Positions 51,730 through 61,230 of a DNA stretch of 64,000 nucleotides are shown here, one piece after another. Below the pieces are notes generated by a model, which was not told the DNA's origin, ran no database searches, and saw nothing but the letters and a program-made list of their open reading frames with translations. A program made the position numbers and the translations under genes. Numbering within the stretch: the stretch's first letter is position 1; each line of letters starts with the position of its first letter. Origin of the DNA: Flavobacterium tagetis (GTDB lineage: Bacteria; Bacteroidota; Bacteroidia; Flavobacteriales; Flavobacteriaceae); the NCBI RefSeq assembly GCF_016735615.1, contig NZ_JAERSF010000005.1, positions 124,001 through 188,000 of the forward strand, in the 5' to 3' direction.

Positions 51730-53592
51730 GTGAATTACTTATCTGTAGAAAATATATCGAAGTCATTTGGCGAAAGAGTCCTTTTTGACAACATTTCTTT
51801 TGGGATTAACAAAGATCAAAAAATTGCTTTTATTGCTAAAAATGGTTCTGGAAAAACCACTATGATGAACATCATTAATGGAATTGAAGAACCAGATACA
51901 GGACAAGTTGTTTTAAGAAAAGGAATTAGAATGGCGTTTCTTTCGCAAGACAATAATCTTCAGGACGAACTTACAATTGAAGAAAGCATTTTCGCTTCAG
52001 ACAATGAAACGCTTAAAGTTATTGAAGCTTATGAAAAAGCTTTAGAGAATCCTTCTGATGAAGAAGCTTACCAAAAAGCTTTCGACGCAATGGATCAGCA
52101 CAATGCTTGGGATTTTGAAACACAATACAAACAGATTTTATTCAAATTAAAATTGGAAGATTTTAAACTTAAAGTAAAAAATCTTTCTGGAGGGCAGAAA
52201 AAACGTCTTTCATTGGCTATAATTTTAATCAACCGCCCAGATTTATTGATTTTGGACGAGCCAACCAATCACTTAGATCTTGAAATGATCGAATGGCTTG
52301 AAAGTTATTTTGCCAAAGAAAATATTACGCTGTTTATGGTAACGCATGATCGTTTCTTTTTGGAGCGTGTCTGCAACGAAATTATAGAATTAGACAACGG
52401 AAAATTGTACCAATACAAAGGAAACTATTCTTATTATCTGCAGAAAAAAGAAGAAAGAATCACTTCTGAAAACGCTAGTGTTGATAAAGCTAAAAACCTA
52501 TTCGTAAAAGAATTAGAATGGATGCGCCGCCAGCCAAAAGCGAGAACAACAAAGTCTAAATCGCGTCAAGACGATTTTTACGTTATTAAAGAAAAAGCAC
52601 AAAGCCGACGCAAAGAAAATAAAGTTGAACTTGAAATTAACATGGAAAGAATGGGAAGCAAAATTATTGAGCTTCACAAACTTTCTAAAAAATTCAAAGA
52701 CCGTGTTATTCTGGACAATTTCAGTTTTGATTTTCAGCGTGGCGAAAGAATTGGAATTATTGGTAAAAACGGAACTGGAAAGTCTACTTTCTTAAATCTG
52801 CTTACAGGAACAATTCCGCCAGACAGCGGGCGTGTAGTTAAAGGAGATACAATAAAAATTGGATACTATACGCAATCTGGAATTAATCCAAAACCAGGTC
52901 AGCGTGTTATTGATATTATAAAAGAATACGGAGAATATATTCCGCTAGCAAAAGGAAAGATTATTTCTGCTTCGCAATTATTAGAACGTTTCCTTTTTGA
53001 TGCTAAAAAACAATACGATTATGTAGAGAAATTAAGCGGTGGTGAATTAAAACGTTTGTATTTGTGTACCGTTTTAATTCAGAATCCAAACTTCTTGATT
53101 CTTGATGAGCCAACAAACGATTTGGATATCGTGACTTTAAATGTTTTAGAAAGTTTCCTATTAGATTATCCTGGATGTTTACTGGTAGTTTCGCACGACC
53201 GTTATTTTATGGATAAAATTGTCGACCATTTATTTGTCTTTAGAGGACAAGGAGAAATCGAGAATTTCCCAGGAAACTACTCTGATTTTAGAGCTTATGA
53301 AGACAGCGCTGACGTTGCTCAAAAAGAAGAAAACAAAGCAGAAAAGAAAGACTGGAAACAAAATAATCCAACTGGAAATTTAAGTTTCAACGAACAAAAA
53401 GAATATCAAAAAATCGAAAGAGAAATAAAAGATCTTGAAGCTGAAAAAGCTAAAATCGAACAGTTATTCTCTGATGGAAAAGTTGCAGATGCAGATATTG
53501 AAAAGAAAGCAAACGAACTTCAAAATATAATCAATAAAATTGATGCTAAAGAAGAACGCTGGTTTGAACTTTCTGCGAAGCTTGAAGGATAG
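51730..53592 (+). CDS. ABC-F family ATPase (Uup/EttA-like)
   Basis: A 620-residue soluble duplicated ABC ATPase without membrane domains. NBD1 has Walker A AKNGSGKTT (Ala replaces the first Gly), signature LSGGQKKRLSLA, Walker B LLILDEPTNHLD. The linker (about 235-300) carries ELEWMRRQPKARTTKSKSRQ, the P-site-interacting region of ABC-F proteins. NBD2 has GKNGTGKST, LSGGELKRL, and FLILDEPTNDLD. A C-terminal coiled coil (about 560-620) resembles Uup. These proteins act on stalled ribosomes; some confer antibiotic resistance, but this layout fits the housekeeping group. Start codon is GTG. Confidence 0.92.
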   Translation: MNYLSVENISKSFGERVLFDNISFGINKDQKIAFIAKNGSGKTTMMNIINGIEEPDTGQVVLRKGIRMAFLSQDNNLQDELTIEESIFASDNETLKVIEAYEKALENPSDEEAYQKAFDAMDQHNAWDFETQYKQILFKLKLEDFKLKVKNLSGGQKKRLSLAIILINRPDLLILDEPTNHLDLEMIEWLESYFAKENITLFMVTHDRFFLERVCNEIIELDNGKLYQYKGNYSYYLQKKEERITSENASVDKAKNLFVKELEWMRRQPKARTTKSKSRQDDFYVIKEKAQSRRKENKVELEINMERMGSKIIELHKLSKKFKDRVILDNFSFDFQRGERIGIIGKNGTGKSTFLNLLTGTIPPDSGRVVKGDTIKIGYYTQSGINPKPGQRVIDIIKEYGEYIPLAKGKIISASQLLERFLFDAKKQYDYVEKLSGGELKRLYLCTVLIQNPNFLILDEPTNDLDIVTLNVLESFLLDYPGCLLVVSHDRYFMDKIVDHLFVFRGQGEIENFPGNYSDFRAYEDSADVAQKEENKAEKKDWKQNNPTGNLSFNEQKEYQKIEREIKDLEAEKAKIEQLFSDGKVADADIEKKANELQNIINKIDAKEERWFELSAKLEG

Positions 53593-53693
53593 TTTTATTT
53601 CAGGTCCCCAGTTATGAATGTTAATGTCTAAAAACCATGACTGTAACTAAAAAACTAATTTATATATTTACGCCTTTTTAAAATAAATACCAC

Positions 53694-54164
53694 ATGAAGA
53701 AATTATTAGTAGCATTTTCTATTCTTACATTTTTCATTTCTTGCTCAAGCGATTCAGGGTTAGAAAGAATTCCAGATAAAATAGACTATAGTGTTGAAAA
53801 CGAAAAAGAAATTACAGATTATTTGACCAAAAATAATCTAACAGCACAGAAAACAAGTACTGGTTTACATTATATTATTACAGAAGAAGGAGCAGGAAAA
53901 CAACCTACCCTGCAATCAAATGTTACTATTACTTACAAAGGCACCCTTACCAACGGAACTGTTTTTGACCAGAATGCTTCTGGAGCAACTTTTCCATTAA
54001 GCAAATTAATTTTAGGATGGCAACAAGGACTACCATTTTTTAAAGAAGGCGGAAGCGGTATTTTGTTTGTTCCAGCACATTTGGGATACGGAAGTAGCAA
54101 GGTTGAAAACATCCCAGGCGGCTCTGTTTTAATTTTTGAAATCAAACTAATTTCGGTTAATTAA
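53694..54164 (+). CDS. FKBP-type peptidyl-prolyl isomerase lipoprotein
   Basis: A 156-residue lipoprotein with lipobox FFISC (C17). A short linker precedes one FKBP domain (about 50-155): VTITYKGTLTNGTVFDQN, LSKLILGWQQGLPFFKEGGS, ILFVPAHLGYGSS and IPGGSVLIFEIKLISV. Substrate-binding aromatics Y, W and the F/Y loop are preserved. It probably helps fold periplasmic or surface proteins. It lies 101 bases after the ABC-F gene and 31 before a methyltransferase, all rightward. Confidence 0.93.
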   Translation: MKKLLVAFSILTFFISCSSDSGLERIPDKIDYSVENEKEITDYLTKNNLTAQKTSTGLHYIITEEGAGKQPTLQSNVTITYKGTLTNGTVFDQNASGATFPLSKLILGWQQGLPFFKEGGSGILFVPAHLGYGSSKVENIPGGSVLIFEIKLISVN

Positions 54165-54195
54165 TCCTCCTGAAAAACCTGACCATAAATTAAGA

Positions 54196-54975
54196 ATGTT
54201 TTTTCAAATACAATCTTATCTTAAATTCCTTTGGTATTCTAAAAACGAACACGCGGTTCATTCGCCGTTCGTTTTTAGTCTGCTTACAAAATGCTTCTAC
54301 GATAAAAAATTCAAACCAGAATATACTATTCTTAAAAAGTACAGAAAAACACTTTTAGAAAATAAAAACTTTATAGAAGTAACTGATTTTGGAGCGGGTT
54401 CGAGAATTTTCAAATCAAATAGAAGACAAATTTCCAAAATAGCACAAACAGCGGGAATTTCTCCAAAAAGAGCTGAATTATTATTTCGTGTTACCAATTA
54501 CTTTCAACCTTCAACTATTTTAGAAATAGGAACTTCTCTGGGATTGGCAACTTCTGCCCTCGCTTTAGGAAATCCAAAAGCTAAAGTGGTTACTATTGAA
54601 GGATGTCCAAATACAGCAAATGTCGCCCAAAATCAATTGGCTGATTTTGATTGTAAGAATGTTGAAAATGTAATTTCTGAGTTTGAATCTTTTTTAATTT
54701 CCGAAAATATTCAAGCAACAAATTATAATCTAATTTATTTCGATGGAAATCATTCCAAAAAAGCAACTTTAACTTATTTTGACCTTTTACTACCAACGAT
54801 CGACAACGATTCTGTTTGGATTTTTGATGATATTCATTGGTCAGAAGACATGGAAGAAGCTTGGGAAATCATTAAAAATCATCCTCAAGTAAAAGTTACG
54901 ATTGATACTTTTCAATGGGGATTTGTATTCTTTAGACGAGAACAACCGAAAGAGCATTTTATTATTCGAGTATAA
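54196..54975 (+). CDS. class I SAM-dependent methyltransferase
   Basis: A 259-residue protein. The N-terminal part (EHAVHSPFVFSLLTKCFY) is a mark of a methyltransferase group common in Bacteroidota. The Rossmann fold has motif I ILEIGTSLGLATSALALG, motif II VVTIEGCPNTANVA, and LIYFDGNHSKKATLTYFDLL, similar to O-methyltransferases. Substrate unknown. The gene is 31 bases after the FKBP stop and is followed by a bidirectional terminator, so the two may share a transcript. Confidence 0.85.
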   Translation: MFFQIQSYLKFLWYSKNEHAVHSPFVFSLLTKCFYDKKFKPEYTILKKYRKTLLENKNFIEVTDFGAGSRIFKSNRRQISKIAQTAGISPKRAELLFRVTNYFQPSTILEIGTSLGLATSALALGNPKAKVVTIEGCPNTANVAQNQLADFDCKNVENVISEFESFLISENIQATNYNLIYFDGNHSKKATLTYFDLLLPTIDNDSVWIFDDIHWSEDMEEAWEIIKNHPQVKVTIDTFQWGFVFFRREQPKEHFIIRV

Positions 54976-55006
54976 AAAAAGACGATCATTTCTGATCGTC
55001 TTTTTC
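54976..55006. terminator. bidirectional terminator
   Basis: GACGATCA-TTTC-TGATCGTC (54981-55000) flanked by A-run and T-run, between the convergent methyltransferase and lipoprotein genes. Confidence 0.92.
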
Positions 55007-55032
55007 ATTTTCTAATTCAAAATTCTAAAATC

Positions 55033-55692
55033 TTATTTTTTTGCTTCTTTGTTTTCTTCAGATTTAGCTCCCATCCTATTTATCTTATACATTGGTGCAA
55101 ATTTTACTTTCAAACCAGCAATTTTACGATTATCTTCAGCTGTTAAACCTTCTTTTTCAACTGTATTTTTACGGCTGTCAAGAGCTTCATACATTAATTT
55201 GATTTCATCCCAGTCTTCTCTAGAATATTTATCTTTATTATTTTCTACAGTATGAACAAACTGCTGATAAACGCTATGAATATTTTGGGCATTCACCCAA
55301 TTAAAACTCATATCGTCACCAATTTTTCCTGTACCAAATAAAGCATCTCTTAATTGCTGTTTTGGACTAGGAGCTGGAGGGGCAAATTGGGCGGTCATTT
55401 CATCTCTAAATTCTTCGTACTTAATTTTACTTGTATTTATTTTTTCTGTCGCAGCAGCATTGTCTTTAATATCGGCCAAAGCAGCTTGAGCTTCTTGAGA
55501 TCTTCTGTCATATTCGGCTTCTACACTTTTCCAATTGTCTTTCAAATCTGCGGCAGCAACATTTTTAACAGAGTCAACATAGATAACATAGTTTTCTACT
55601 GTCTTTTGAGCTTTTTCTTGTTTCTCATCTTTACATGATACAAGTCCTAATACTAATAATGCAATTCCTGTGGCTATTTTTATGTTTCTCAT
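55033..55692 (-). CDS. helical lipoprotein of unknown function (DUF6565-like)
   Basis: A 219-residue lipoprotein with lipobox GLVSC (C20). The remainder is strongly helical and charged (LKDNWKSVEAEYDRRSQEAQ, ALADIKDNAAATEKINTSK), with coiled-coil potential at about 45-105 and 150-200, and a Pro-rich break PPAPSPKQQ. It resembles flavobacterial DUF6565 proteins; no function is known. Its own -7 motif lies 27 bases upstream. Confidence 0.72.
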   Translation of the reverse strand: MRNIKIATGIALLVLGLVSCKDEKQEKAQKTVENYVIYVDSVKNVAAADLKDNWKSVEAEYDRRSQEAQAALADIKDNAAATEKINTSKIKYEEFRDEMTAQFAPPAPSPKQQLRDALFGTGKIGDDMSFNWVNAQNIHSVYQQFVHTVENNKDKYSREDWDEIKLMYEALDSRKNTVEKEGLTAEDNRKIAGLKVKFAPMYKINRMGAKSEENKEAKK

Positions 55693-55718
55693 AATCTTAG
55701 TTATTAATTAATTATACC

Positions 55719-55726
55719 CAAATTTA
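55719..55726 (-). promoter_or_regulatory. -7 promoter motif of the helical lipoprotein gene
   Basis: Minus strand TAAATTTG, exact TAnnTTTG match, 27 bases before the ATG. The rest of 55727-55985 is A+T-rich with nothing recognised except a weak TACTTTTA (55957-55964) before the ABC gene. Confidence 0.5.
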
Positions 55727-55985
55727 CTTAATCCCTTCCTTAATAAATTACATTATTCTCACATTTTAAAAATCAAAAACATATTAAATCTGTAAAAAAC
55801 ACAAAACAATGAGAATTATGCAAAACACTTCAAAAATGATATAACCTAATTTCAGATTAAAAAACGTATTCTTTTTGCTTTCTTTATACATTTAAGAACG
55901 AAAAACGGATTTTGTAACAAAAACCAATTATCAACTACTTATTCAAAAGTGTTTTGTACTTTTAAATCCAAAATTGTAAAATAAA

Positions 55986-56678
55986 ATGGCTGAACCATTA
56001 ATTAAAATAACCGACATTAAACGAAATTTTACTTTAGGAAATGAAATCGTTTATGTTCTAAAAGGAATAGATCTCGAAATACAAAAAGGCGAATACGTTG
56101 CTTTAATGGGGCCTTCCGGATCAGGAAAATCTACATTAATGAATTTGCTCGGCTGTTTAGATACACCAACTTCGGGTCGTTATATTTTAAATGGAAAAGA
56201 TGTCAGCAAAATGAAAGATGATGAATTGGCCGAAATTAGAAACAAAGAAATTGGTTTTGTTTTTCAGACCTTCAATCTTTTACCTAGAACAACTGCTTTA
56301 GATAATGTTGCCTTACCCATGATTTATGCCGGTTATGGAAAATCTGAAAGAATAGCACGAGCAACTGAAGTTTTAAAGCAAGTAAATTTAGCTGACAGAA
56401 TGGATCACCAGCCGAATCAGCTTTCTGGAGGACAGCGCCAGCGTGTGGCTGTTGCAAGAGCGTTAGTCAACAAACCATCGATTATTTTGGCCGATGAACC
56501 AACAGGAAACTTAGATAGTAAAACTTCTATAGAAATTATGAAACTTTTTGGAGATATTCACGCACAAGGAAATACTGTAATTCTAGTAACTCACGAAGAA
56601 GATATTGCTGCTTATGCACACAGAATTATTCGTCTAAGAGATGGTTTAATTGAAAGTGACACAAGAAAATCTGTTTAA
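55986..56678 (+). CDS. LolD/MacB-type ABC transporter ATPase
   Basis: A 230-residue ATPase. Walker A GPSGSGKST (42-50), Q-loop FVFQTFNLLPRTTAL, signature LSGGQRQRVAVARAL, Walker B ILADEPTGNLD, H-loop VTHEED: all intact. The sequence belongs to the LolD/MacB/FtsE group that powers lipoprotein release or mechanotransmission at the inner membrane. No MacB- or LolC-like permease gene is adjacent; the next gene is a cobalamin adenosyltransferase. The permease must be elsewhere. Confidence 0.92.
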   Translation: MAEPLIKITDIKRNFTLGNEIVYVLKGIDLEIQKGEYVALMGPSGSGKSTLMNLLGCLDTPTSGRYILNGKDVSKMKDDELAEIRNKEIGFVFQTFNLLPRTTALDNVALPMIYAGYGKSERIARATEVLKQVNLADRMDHQPNQLSGGQRQRVAVARALVNKPSIILADEPTGNLDSKTSIEIMKLFGDIHAQGNTVILVTHEEDIAAYAHRIIRLRDGLIESDTRKSV

Positions 56679-56718
56679 CCGTTTATTTGGCTAATCGTTT
56701 AATCGCAAAAAGAGAAAA

Positions 56719-56754
56719 CTTAGAATCTTAGTATCTCAGAACCTTAGCATCTTA
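56719..56754. repeat. CTTAGA-type short repeat
   Basis: CTTAGAATCTTAG (56719-56731) followed by TATCTCAGAACCTTAGCATC; same unit family as 29690-29755 and 24078-24193. It ends just before the start codon at 56761. Confidence 0.6.
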
Positions 56755-56760
56755 AAAAAA

Positions 56761-57330
56761 ATGAAAGTATATACCAAAACAGGCGACAAAGGCACAACGG
56801 CTCTTTTTGGAGGGACTCGCGTACCTAAAGACCATATCCGCATTGACAGTTATGGAACCGTTGACGAATTGAATTCTTATATCGGATTGATTCGTGATCA
56901 GGAAATGGATTCGCATTATAAAACTATTTTAATCGAAATTCAAGACCGTCTCTTTACCGTTGGTGCCATTTTGGCAACTCCACAAGAAAAAGAAGTTTTG
57001 AAAAACGGAAAACTTCGCTTAGAAAATCTTGGTATAATTGACTCAGATATCGAATTACTGGAAAACGAAATAGATAAAATGGATGAAAGCCTTCCGCCAA
57101 TGACTCATTTTGTTTTACCAGGTGGTCACCCAACCGTGTCACATTGTCATATAGCGCGCTGTATTTGTCGTCGTGCAGAACGTTTAGCAGTACATTTAAG
57201 TCATAATGAACACGTTCCTGAAATAGCAATTACGTACTTAAACCGACTTTCTGACTACCTTTTTGTCTTGGCACGAAAGTTGTCCTCAGACTTAAAAGCG
57301 GAGGAAGTGAAATGGATACCGAGAAAATAA
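56761..57330 (+). CDS. PduO-type cob(I)alamin adenosyltransferase
   Basis: A 189-residue enzyme that makes adenosylcobalamin from cob(I)alamin and ATP. The N-terminal ATP-binding motif TKTGDKGTTALFGGTRV, SYGTVDELNSYIGL and RCICRRAERLAVHL are diagnostic of the PduO/MMAB family. Length and motifs are complete. B12 use is in line with the B12-type radical SAM protein at 14173, though they need not be linked. Transcribed rightward after the LolD-like gene with 82 bases between. Confidence 0.93.
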   Translation: MKVYTKTGDKGTTALFGGTRVPKDHIRIDSYGTVDELNSYIGLIRDQEMDSHYKTILIEIQDRLFTVGAILATPQEKEVLKNGKLRLENLGIIDSDIELLENEIDKMDESLPPMTHFVLPGGHPTVSHCHIARCICRRAERLAVHLSHNEHVPEIAITYLNRLSDYLFVLARKLSSDLKAEEVKWIPRK

Positions 57331-57475
57331 TCAGTCGCAGTTTTCAGTTTTTTATACTGCAAACTCATACAAAAACTGAACACTAAAAAACACAGTAATT
57401 AGTAGCAAATTTCAGCTTTAAAACTGAAAACTGGCACTGAAAACTGAATACTAACAAGGACGTTCTTAAATTTTA
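57331..57475. repeat. intergenic low-complexity repeats of AACTGAAAAC type
   Basis: The gap 57331-57547 holds several degenerate copies of AACTGAAAAC/GTTTTCAGTT in both directions (CAGTTTTCAG near 57337, then AAACTGAACACT, AAACTGAAAACTGG, ACTGAAAACTG). No ORF. Likely a dispersed non-coding repeat. Confidence 0.5.
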
Positions 57476-57496
57476 TTAAAATAAATCAAAATTTAC

Positions 57497-57526
57497 TTGT
57501 CTTTTTCAGTAAAAAATTTATTTTTG
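57497..57526 (+). promoter_or_regulatory. promoter of the DUF2795-secA pair
   Basis: TTG at 57497-57499, 19-base spacing, TATTTTTG at 57519-57526: a full match to the Bacteroidota promoter consensus, 22 bases before the ATG. Confidence 0.75.
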
Positions 57527-57547
57527 CACAAACTAAACAGATAACAG

Positions 57548-57769
57548 ATGTATTGGACATTAGAATTAGCATCTTATTTAAGTGATGCGCCATGGCCTGC
57601 TAACAAAGATGAACTTATAGACTACGCTATCAGAGCAGGTGCTCCATTAGAAGTAGTAGAAAACCTTCAATCAATCGAAGACGAAGGTGAGATATATGAA
57701 TCAATGGAAGAAATTTGGCCTGATTATCCAACAGACGAAGATTATCTTTGGAATGAGGATGAATATTAA
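57548..57769 (+). CDS. DUF2795 small acidic protein
   Basis: A 73-residue protein: MYWTLELASYLSDAPWPANK, ELIDYAIRAGAPLEVVENLQ, then a strongly acidic tail ending DEDYLWNEDEY. This matches the DUF2795 family, small proteins frequent in Bacteroidota and often found directly before secA. No function is established. The 87-base gap to secA contains a hairpin with T-run, so secA is either read through or has a further start. Confidence 0.82.
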   Translation: MYWTLELASYLSDAPWPANKDELIDYAIRAGAPLEVVENLQSIEDEGEIYESMEEIWPDYPTDEDYLWNEDEY

Positions 57770-57785
57770 AAAATAAACCAAAGGA

Positions 57786-57814
57786 AAAAGTCTCTCATCA
57801 TAGAGACTTTTTTT
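57786..57814 (+). terminator. terminator-like hairpin before secA
   Basis: AAAGTCTCT (57788-57796) pairs with AGAGACTTT (57802-57810), followed by a T-run. Confidence 0.8.
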
Positions 57815-57856
57815 TTGGTTCAAATACATATATATAATAAAGAAATACAATAAATC

Positions 57857-60800
57857 ATGAGTTTCATAAACAGTATTATTAAAGTCTTTGTCGGCGATAA
57901 GTCGCAGAAAGATGTCAAAGCTTTACAACCTTACTTAAACAAAATTAAAACATTCGAAGCTCCTTTAATGAGTCTATCAAACGACGAATTAAGAGGAAGA
58001 ACCGTTTATTTTAAAGACAGAATAAAAGAAGCTAGAGCTGATAAAGATGCTAAAATTGCTTCGCTTAAAGCAGAAGTAGAAAACATCGAAGACATCGATA
58101 AAAGAGAAGACATTTATGATGCAATAGATGCTCTTGAAAAAGAGGCTTATGAAATCTCTGAAAAAACTTTATTGGAAATTCTTCCAGAAGCGTTTTCTGT
58201 AGTAAAAGAAACGGCTCGTCGTTTTAAGGAAAACTCTCATATTGAAGTTACTGCAACTCCAAAAGATCGCGAATTCTCAGCAACAAAATCATACATTACT
58301 ATAGATGGCGAAAAAGCGATCTGGGCAAACAAATGGAATGCTGCTGGAAAAGACATCACTTGGGACATGATTCACTACGATGTTCAGTTAATTGGTGGTA
58401 TGGTATTACACGAAGGTAAAGTTGCCGAAATGCAAACAGGGGAAGGTAAAACTTTGGTAGCTACTCTTCCACTTTACTTAAACGCTTTGACAGGAAACGG
58501 AGTTCACTTAGTAACAGTGAATGACTACTTAGCAAAACGTGATAGCACGTGGAAAGCTCCTTTATTCGAATTCCACGGTTTATCTGTTGACTGTATCGAC
58601 AATCACCAGCCAAGTACAGAACAAAGAAAGAAAGCATACGACGCCGATATCACTTACGGAACTAACAATGAGTTTGGTTTTGACTACTTAAGAGATAACA
58701 TGGCGCACTCTCCTAGCGATCTTGTTCAGAGAAAACACAATTTTGCAATTGTCGACGAGGTTGACTCTGTATTAATTGATGATGCTAGAACGCCGCTTAT
58801 CATTTCGGGACCAGTTCCTCAAGGAGATCGTCATGAATTCAACGAATTGAAACCAAAAATCGAAAACTTAGTTGCACAACAACGTCAGTTAGCGAATGGT
58901 TTCTTAGCTGAAGCTAAAAAATTAATCAAAGAAGGTAATACTAAAGACGGAGGTTTCCAATTATTGAGAGCTTACAGATCTTTACCTAAAAATAAAGCAT
59001 TAATTAAATTTTTAAGTGAAGAAGGAATTAAACAATTACTTCAAAAAACTGAAAATCAATACATGCAAGATAACAATCGCGAAATGCATAAAGTTGACGA
59101 AGCTTTGTATTTTGTGATTGAAGAGAAAAACAATCAAGTAGAATTAACAGATAATGGTATTAAATACCTTTCTGGAGATACAGATTCAGATTTCTTCGTT
59201 TTACCAGACATTGGAACAGAAATCGCTGCGATTGAAAAACAAAAATTAGACAAAGACGCAGAAGCTGAAGCCAAAGAAAGATTATTCCAAGATTTTGGCG
59301 TAAAAAGCGAGCGTATCCACACTCTTACTCAACTTTTAAAAGCTTACGCTTTATTCGAAAAAGACGTAGAGTATGTTATCATGGACAACAAAATTATGAT
59401 TGTCGATGAGCAAACAGGTCGTATCATGGACGGACGTCGTTATTCTGACGGTCTTCACCAAGCGATTGAAGCAAAAGAAAACGTAAAAATTGAAGCTGCA
59501 ACTCAAACTTTTGCAACTGTTACTTTACAGAACTATTTCAGAATGTACAACAAACTGGCTGGTATGACTGGTACAGCTGTTACAGAAGCAGGAGAGTTAT
59601 GGCAAATCTATAAATTGGATGTTGTTGAAATTCCGACAAACCGTGGAATCGCGAGAATTGACAAAGAAGATTATATCTACAAAACAACACGTGAGAAATT
59701 CAACGCTGTAATCGAAGATGTAACAGAATTATCACAAGCTGGAAGACCAGTATTGATTGGAACAACTTCTGTAGAGATTTCAGAATTATTAAGCCGTATG
59801 CTTAAAATGAGAGGAATCACACACAACGTATTGAATGCTAAAATGCACAAGCAAGAAGCGCAAATCGTTGAAGAAGCTGGTAAAGCTGGAGTTGTAACCA
59901 TTGCAACAAACATGGCAGGTCGTGGTACCGATATTAAATTATCGCCAGAAGTAAAAGCTGCTGGAGGTTTAGCAATCGTTGGTACAGAACGTCATGATTC
60001 TCGTCGTGTAGACAGACAGTTACGTGGTCGTTCTGGTCGTCAAGGAGATCCAGGAAGTTCTCAATTCTATGTTTCTCTTGAAGATAACTTAATGCGTTTA
60101 TTCGGTTCTGAAAGAGTTGCGAAAGTAATGGACAGAATGGGATTGAAAGAAGGTGAAGTTATTCAGCATTCTATGATGACTAAATCTATCGAACGTGCTC
60201 AGAAAAAAGTAGAAGAAAACAACTTTGGTGTTCGTAAACGTTTATTAGAATATGATGACGTAATGAACTCGCAGCGTGAAGTAGTTTACAAACGTCGTCG
60301 CCACGCATTGTTCGGAGAGCGTTTGAAACTGGATATTGCTAATATGCTTTATGATACTTGCGAATTAATCGTAAGCAACAATAAAGTAACTAACGATTTC
60401 AAAGGATTTGAATTTGATTTAATTCGTTATTTCGGAATCACATCTCCAATTTCTGAAGCTGATTTCACAAAATTAAATGATATCGAAGTTACTGGAAAAG
60501 TATATAAAGAAGCTTTAGCATTCTACACAGAAAAAACTGAAAGAAGCGCAAGAGAAGCTTTCCCAATTATCAAAGGAGTTTACGAAGAGCCAAACAATCA
60601 TTTCGAAAGAATTGTAGTTCCATTTACAGACGGAATCAAAACTTTGAATGTTGTAACTGACTTGAAAAAAGCTTACGAAAGCGAAGGTGCTCAATTAATC
60701 GCTGATTTTGAGAAAAACATCACGCTATCAATTGTTGATGAAGCTTGGAAAAAACACCTGCGTAAAATGGACGAATTGAAACAATCGGTTCAATTGGCTG

Positions 60801-61198
60801 TTCACGAACAAAAAGATCCATTGCTTATTTACAAATTAGAAGCTTTCAATTTGTTTAGAGGAATGTTAGACAACGTTAACAAAGAAGTTATTTCATTCTT
60901 ATTCAAAGGTGATTTACCAGCTCAAAACGTTCCTGAAATTCACGAAGCAAGAGAAGTTCGTCAAAAAGAAAATTTACAATTAAGTAAAGACGAAATTCCA
61001 AACAGCGAAAGCATCAACCGTGAGGCTGGAGAAACTCAACAACGCCAAGTTACTGAAACTATCGTTAGAGATATGCCAAAAATCAACAGAAATGATACTG
61101 TTGTAGTTCAAGAAGTTGCTACTGGTAAAACAGAAACAATGAAGTACAAAAAAGCTGAAGCTTTAATTGCTGAAGGAACTTGGATTTTGATTAACTAA
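57857..61198 (+). CDS. secA: preprotein translocase ATPase SecA
   Basis: A 1113-residue SecA, longer than the 901 of E. coli because of Bacteroidota-specific insertions (for example about 60-105 and about 330-420). Walker A MQTGEGKT (K198), IVDEVDSVLIDDARTPLI as DEAD region, MTGTAVTEAGE, TNMAGRGTDI and GRSGRQGDPGSSQFYVSLED are the SecA landmarks. It drives proteins through SecYEG at the inner membrane using ATP. The C-terminus ends KKAEALIAEGTWILIN; the cysteine zinc motif (CxCxSG...HC) of many SecA proteins is absent. Confidence 0.98.
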   Translation: MSFINSIIKVFVGDKSQKDVKALQPYLNKIKTFEAPLMSLSNDELRGRTVYFKDRIKEARADKDAKIASLKAEVENIEDIDKREDIYDAIDALEKEAYEISEKTLLEILPEAFSVVKETARRFKENSHIEVTATPKDREFSATKSYITIDGEKAIWANKWNAAGKDITWDMIHYDVQLIGGMVLHEGKVAEMQTGEGKTLVATLPLYLNALTGNGVHLVTVNDYLAKRDSTWKAPLFEFHGLSVDCIDNHQPSTEQRKKAYDADITYGTNNEFGFDYLRDNMAHSPSDLVQRKHNFAIVDEVDSVLIDDARTPLIISGPVPQGDRHEFNELKPKIENLVAQQRQLANGFLAEAKKLIKEGNTKDGGFQLLRAYRSLPKNKALIKFLSEEGIKQLLQKTENQYMQDNNREMHKVDEALYFVIEEKNNQVELTDNGIKYLSGDTDSDFFVLPDIGTEIAAIEKQKLDKDAEAEAKERLFQDFGVKSERIHTLTQLLKAYALFEKDVEYVIMDNKIMIVDEQTGRIMDGRRYSDGLHQAIEAKENVKIEAATQTFATVTLQNYFRMYNKLAGMTGTAVTEAGELWQIYKLDVVEIPTNRGIARIDKEDYIYKTTREKFNAVIEDVTELSQAGRPVLIGTTSVEISELLSRMLKMRGITHNVLNAKMHKQEAQIVEEAGKAGVVTIATNMAGRGTDIKLSPEVKAAGGLAIVGTERHDSRRVDRQLRGRSGRQGDPGSSQFYVSLEDNLMRLFGSERVAKVMDRMGLKEGEVIQHSMMTKSIERAQKKVEENNFGVRKRLLEYDDVMNSQREVVYKRRRHALFGERLKLDIANMLYDTCELIVSNNKVTNDFKGFEFDLIRYFGITSPISEADFTKLNDIEVTGKVYKEALAFYTEKTERSAREAFPIIKGVYEEPNNHFERIVVPFTDGIKTLNVVTDLKKAYESEGAQLIADFEKNITLSIVDEAWKKHLRKMDELKQSVQLAVHEQKDPLLIYKLEAFNLFRGMLDNVNKEVISFLFKGDLPAQNVPEIHEAREVRQKENLQLSKDEIPNSESINREAGETQQRQVTETIVRDMPKINRNDTVVVQEVATGKTETMKYKKAEALIAEGTWILIN

Positions 61199-61230
61199 TA
61201 ATTTCTATTTCAAATAGCAAACATAAGTAG

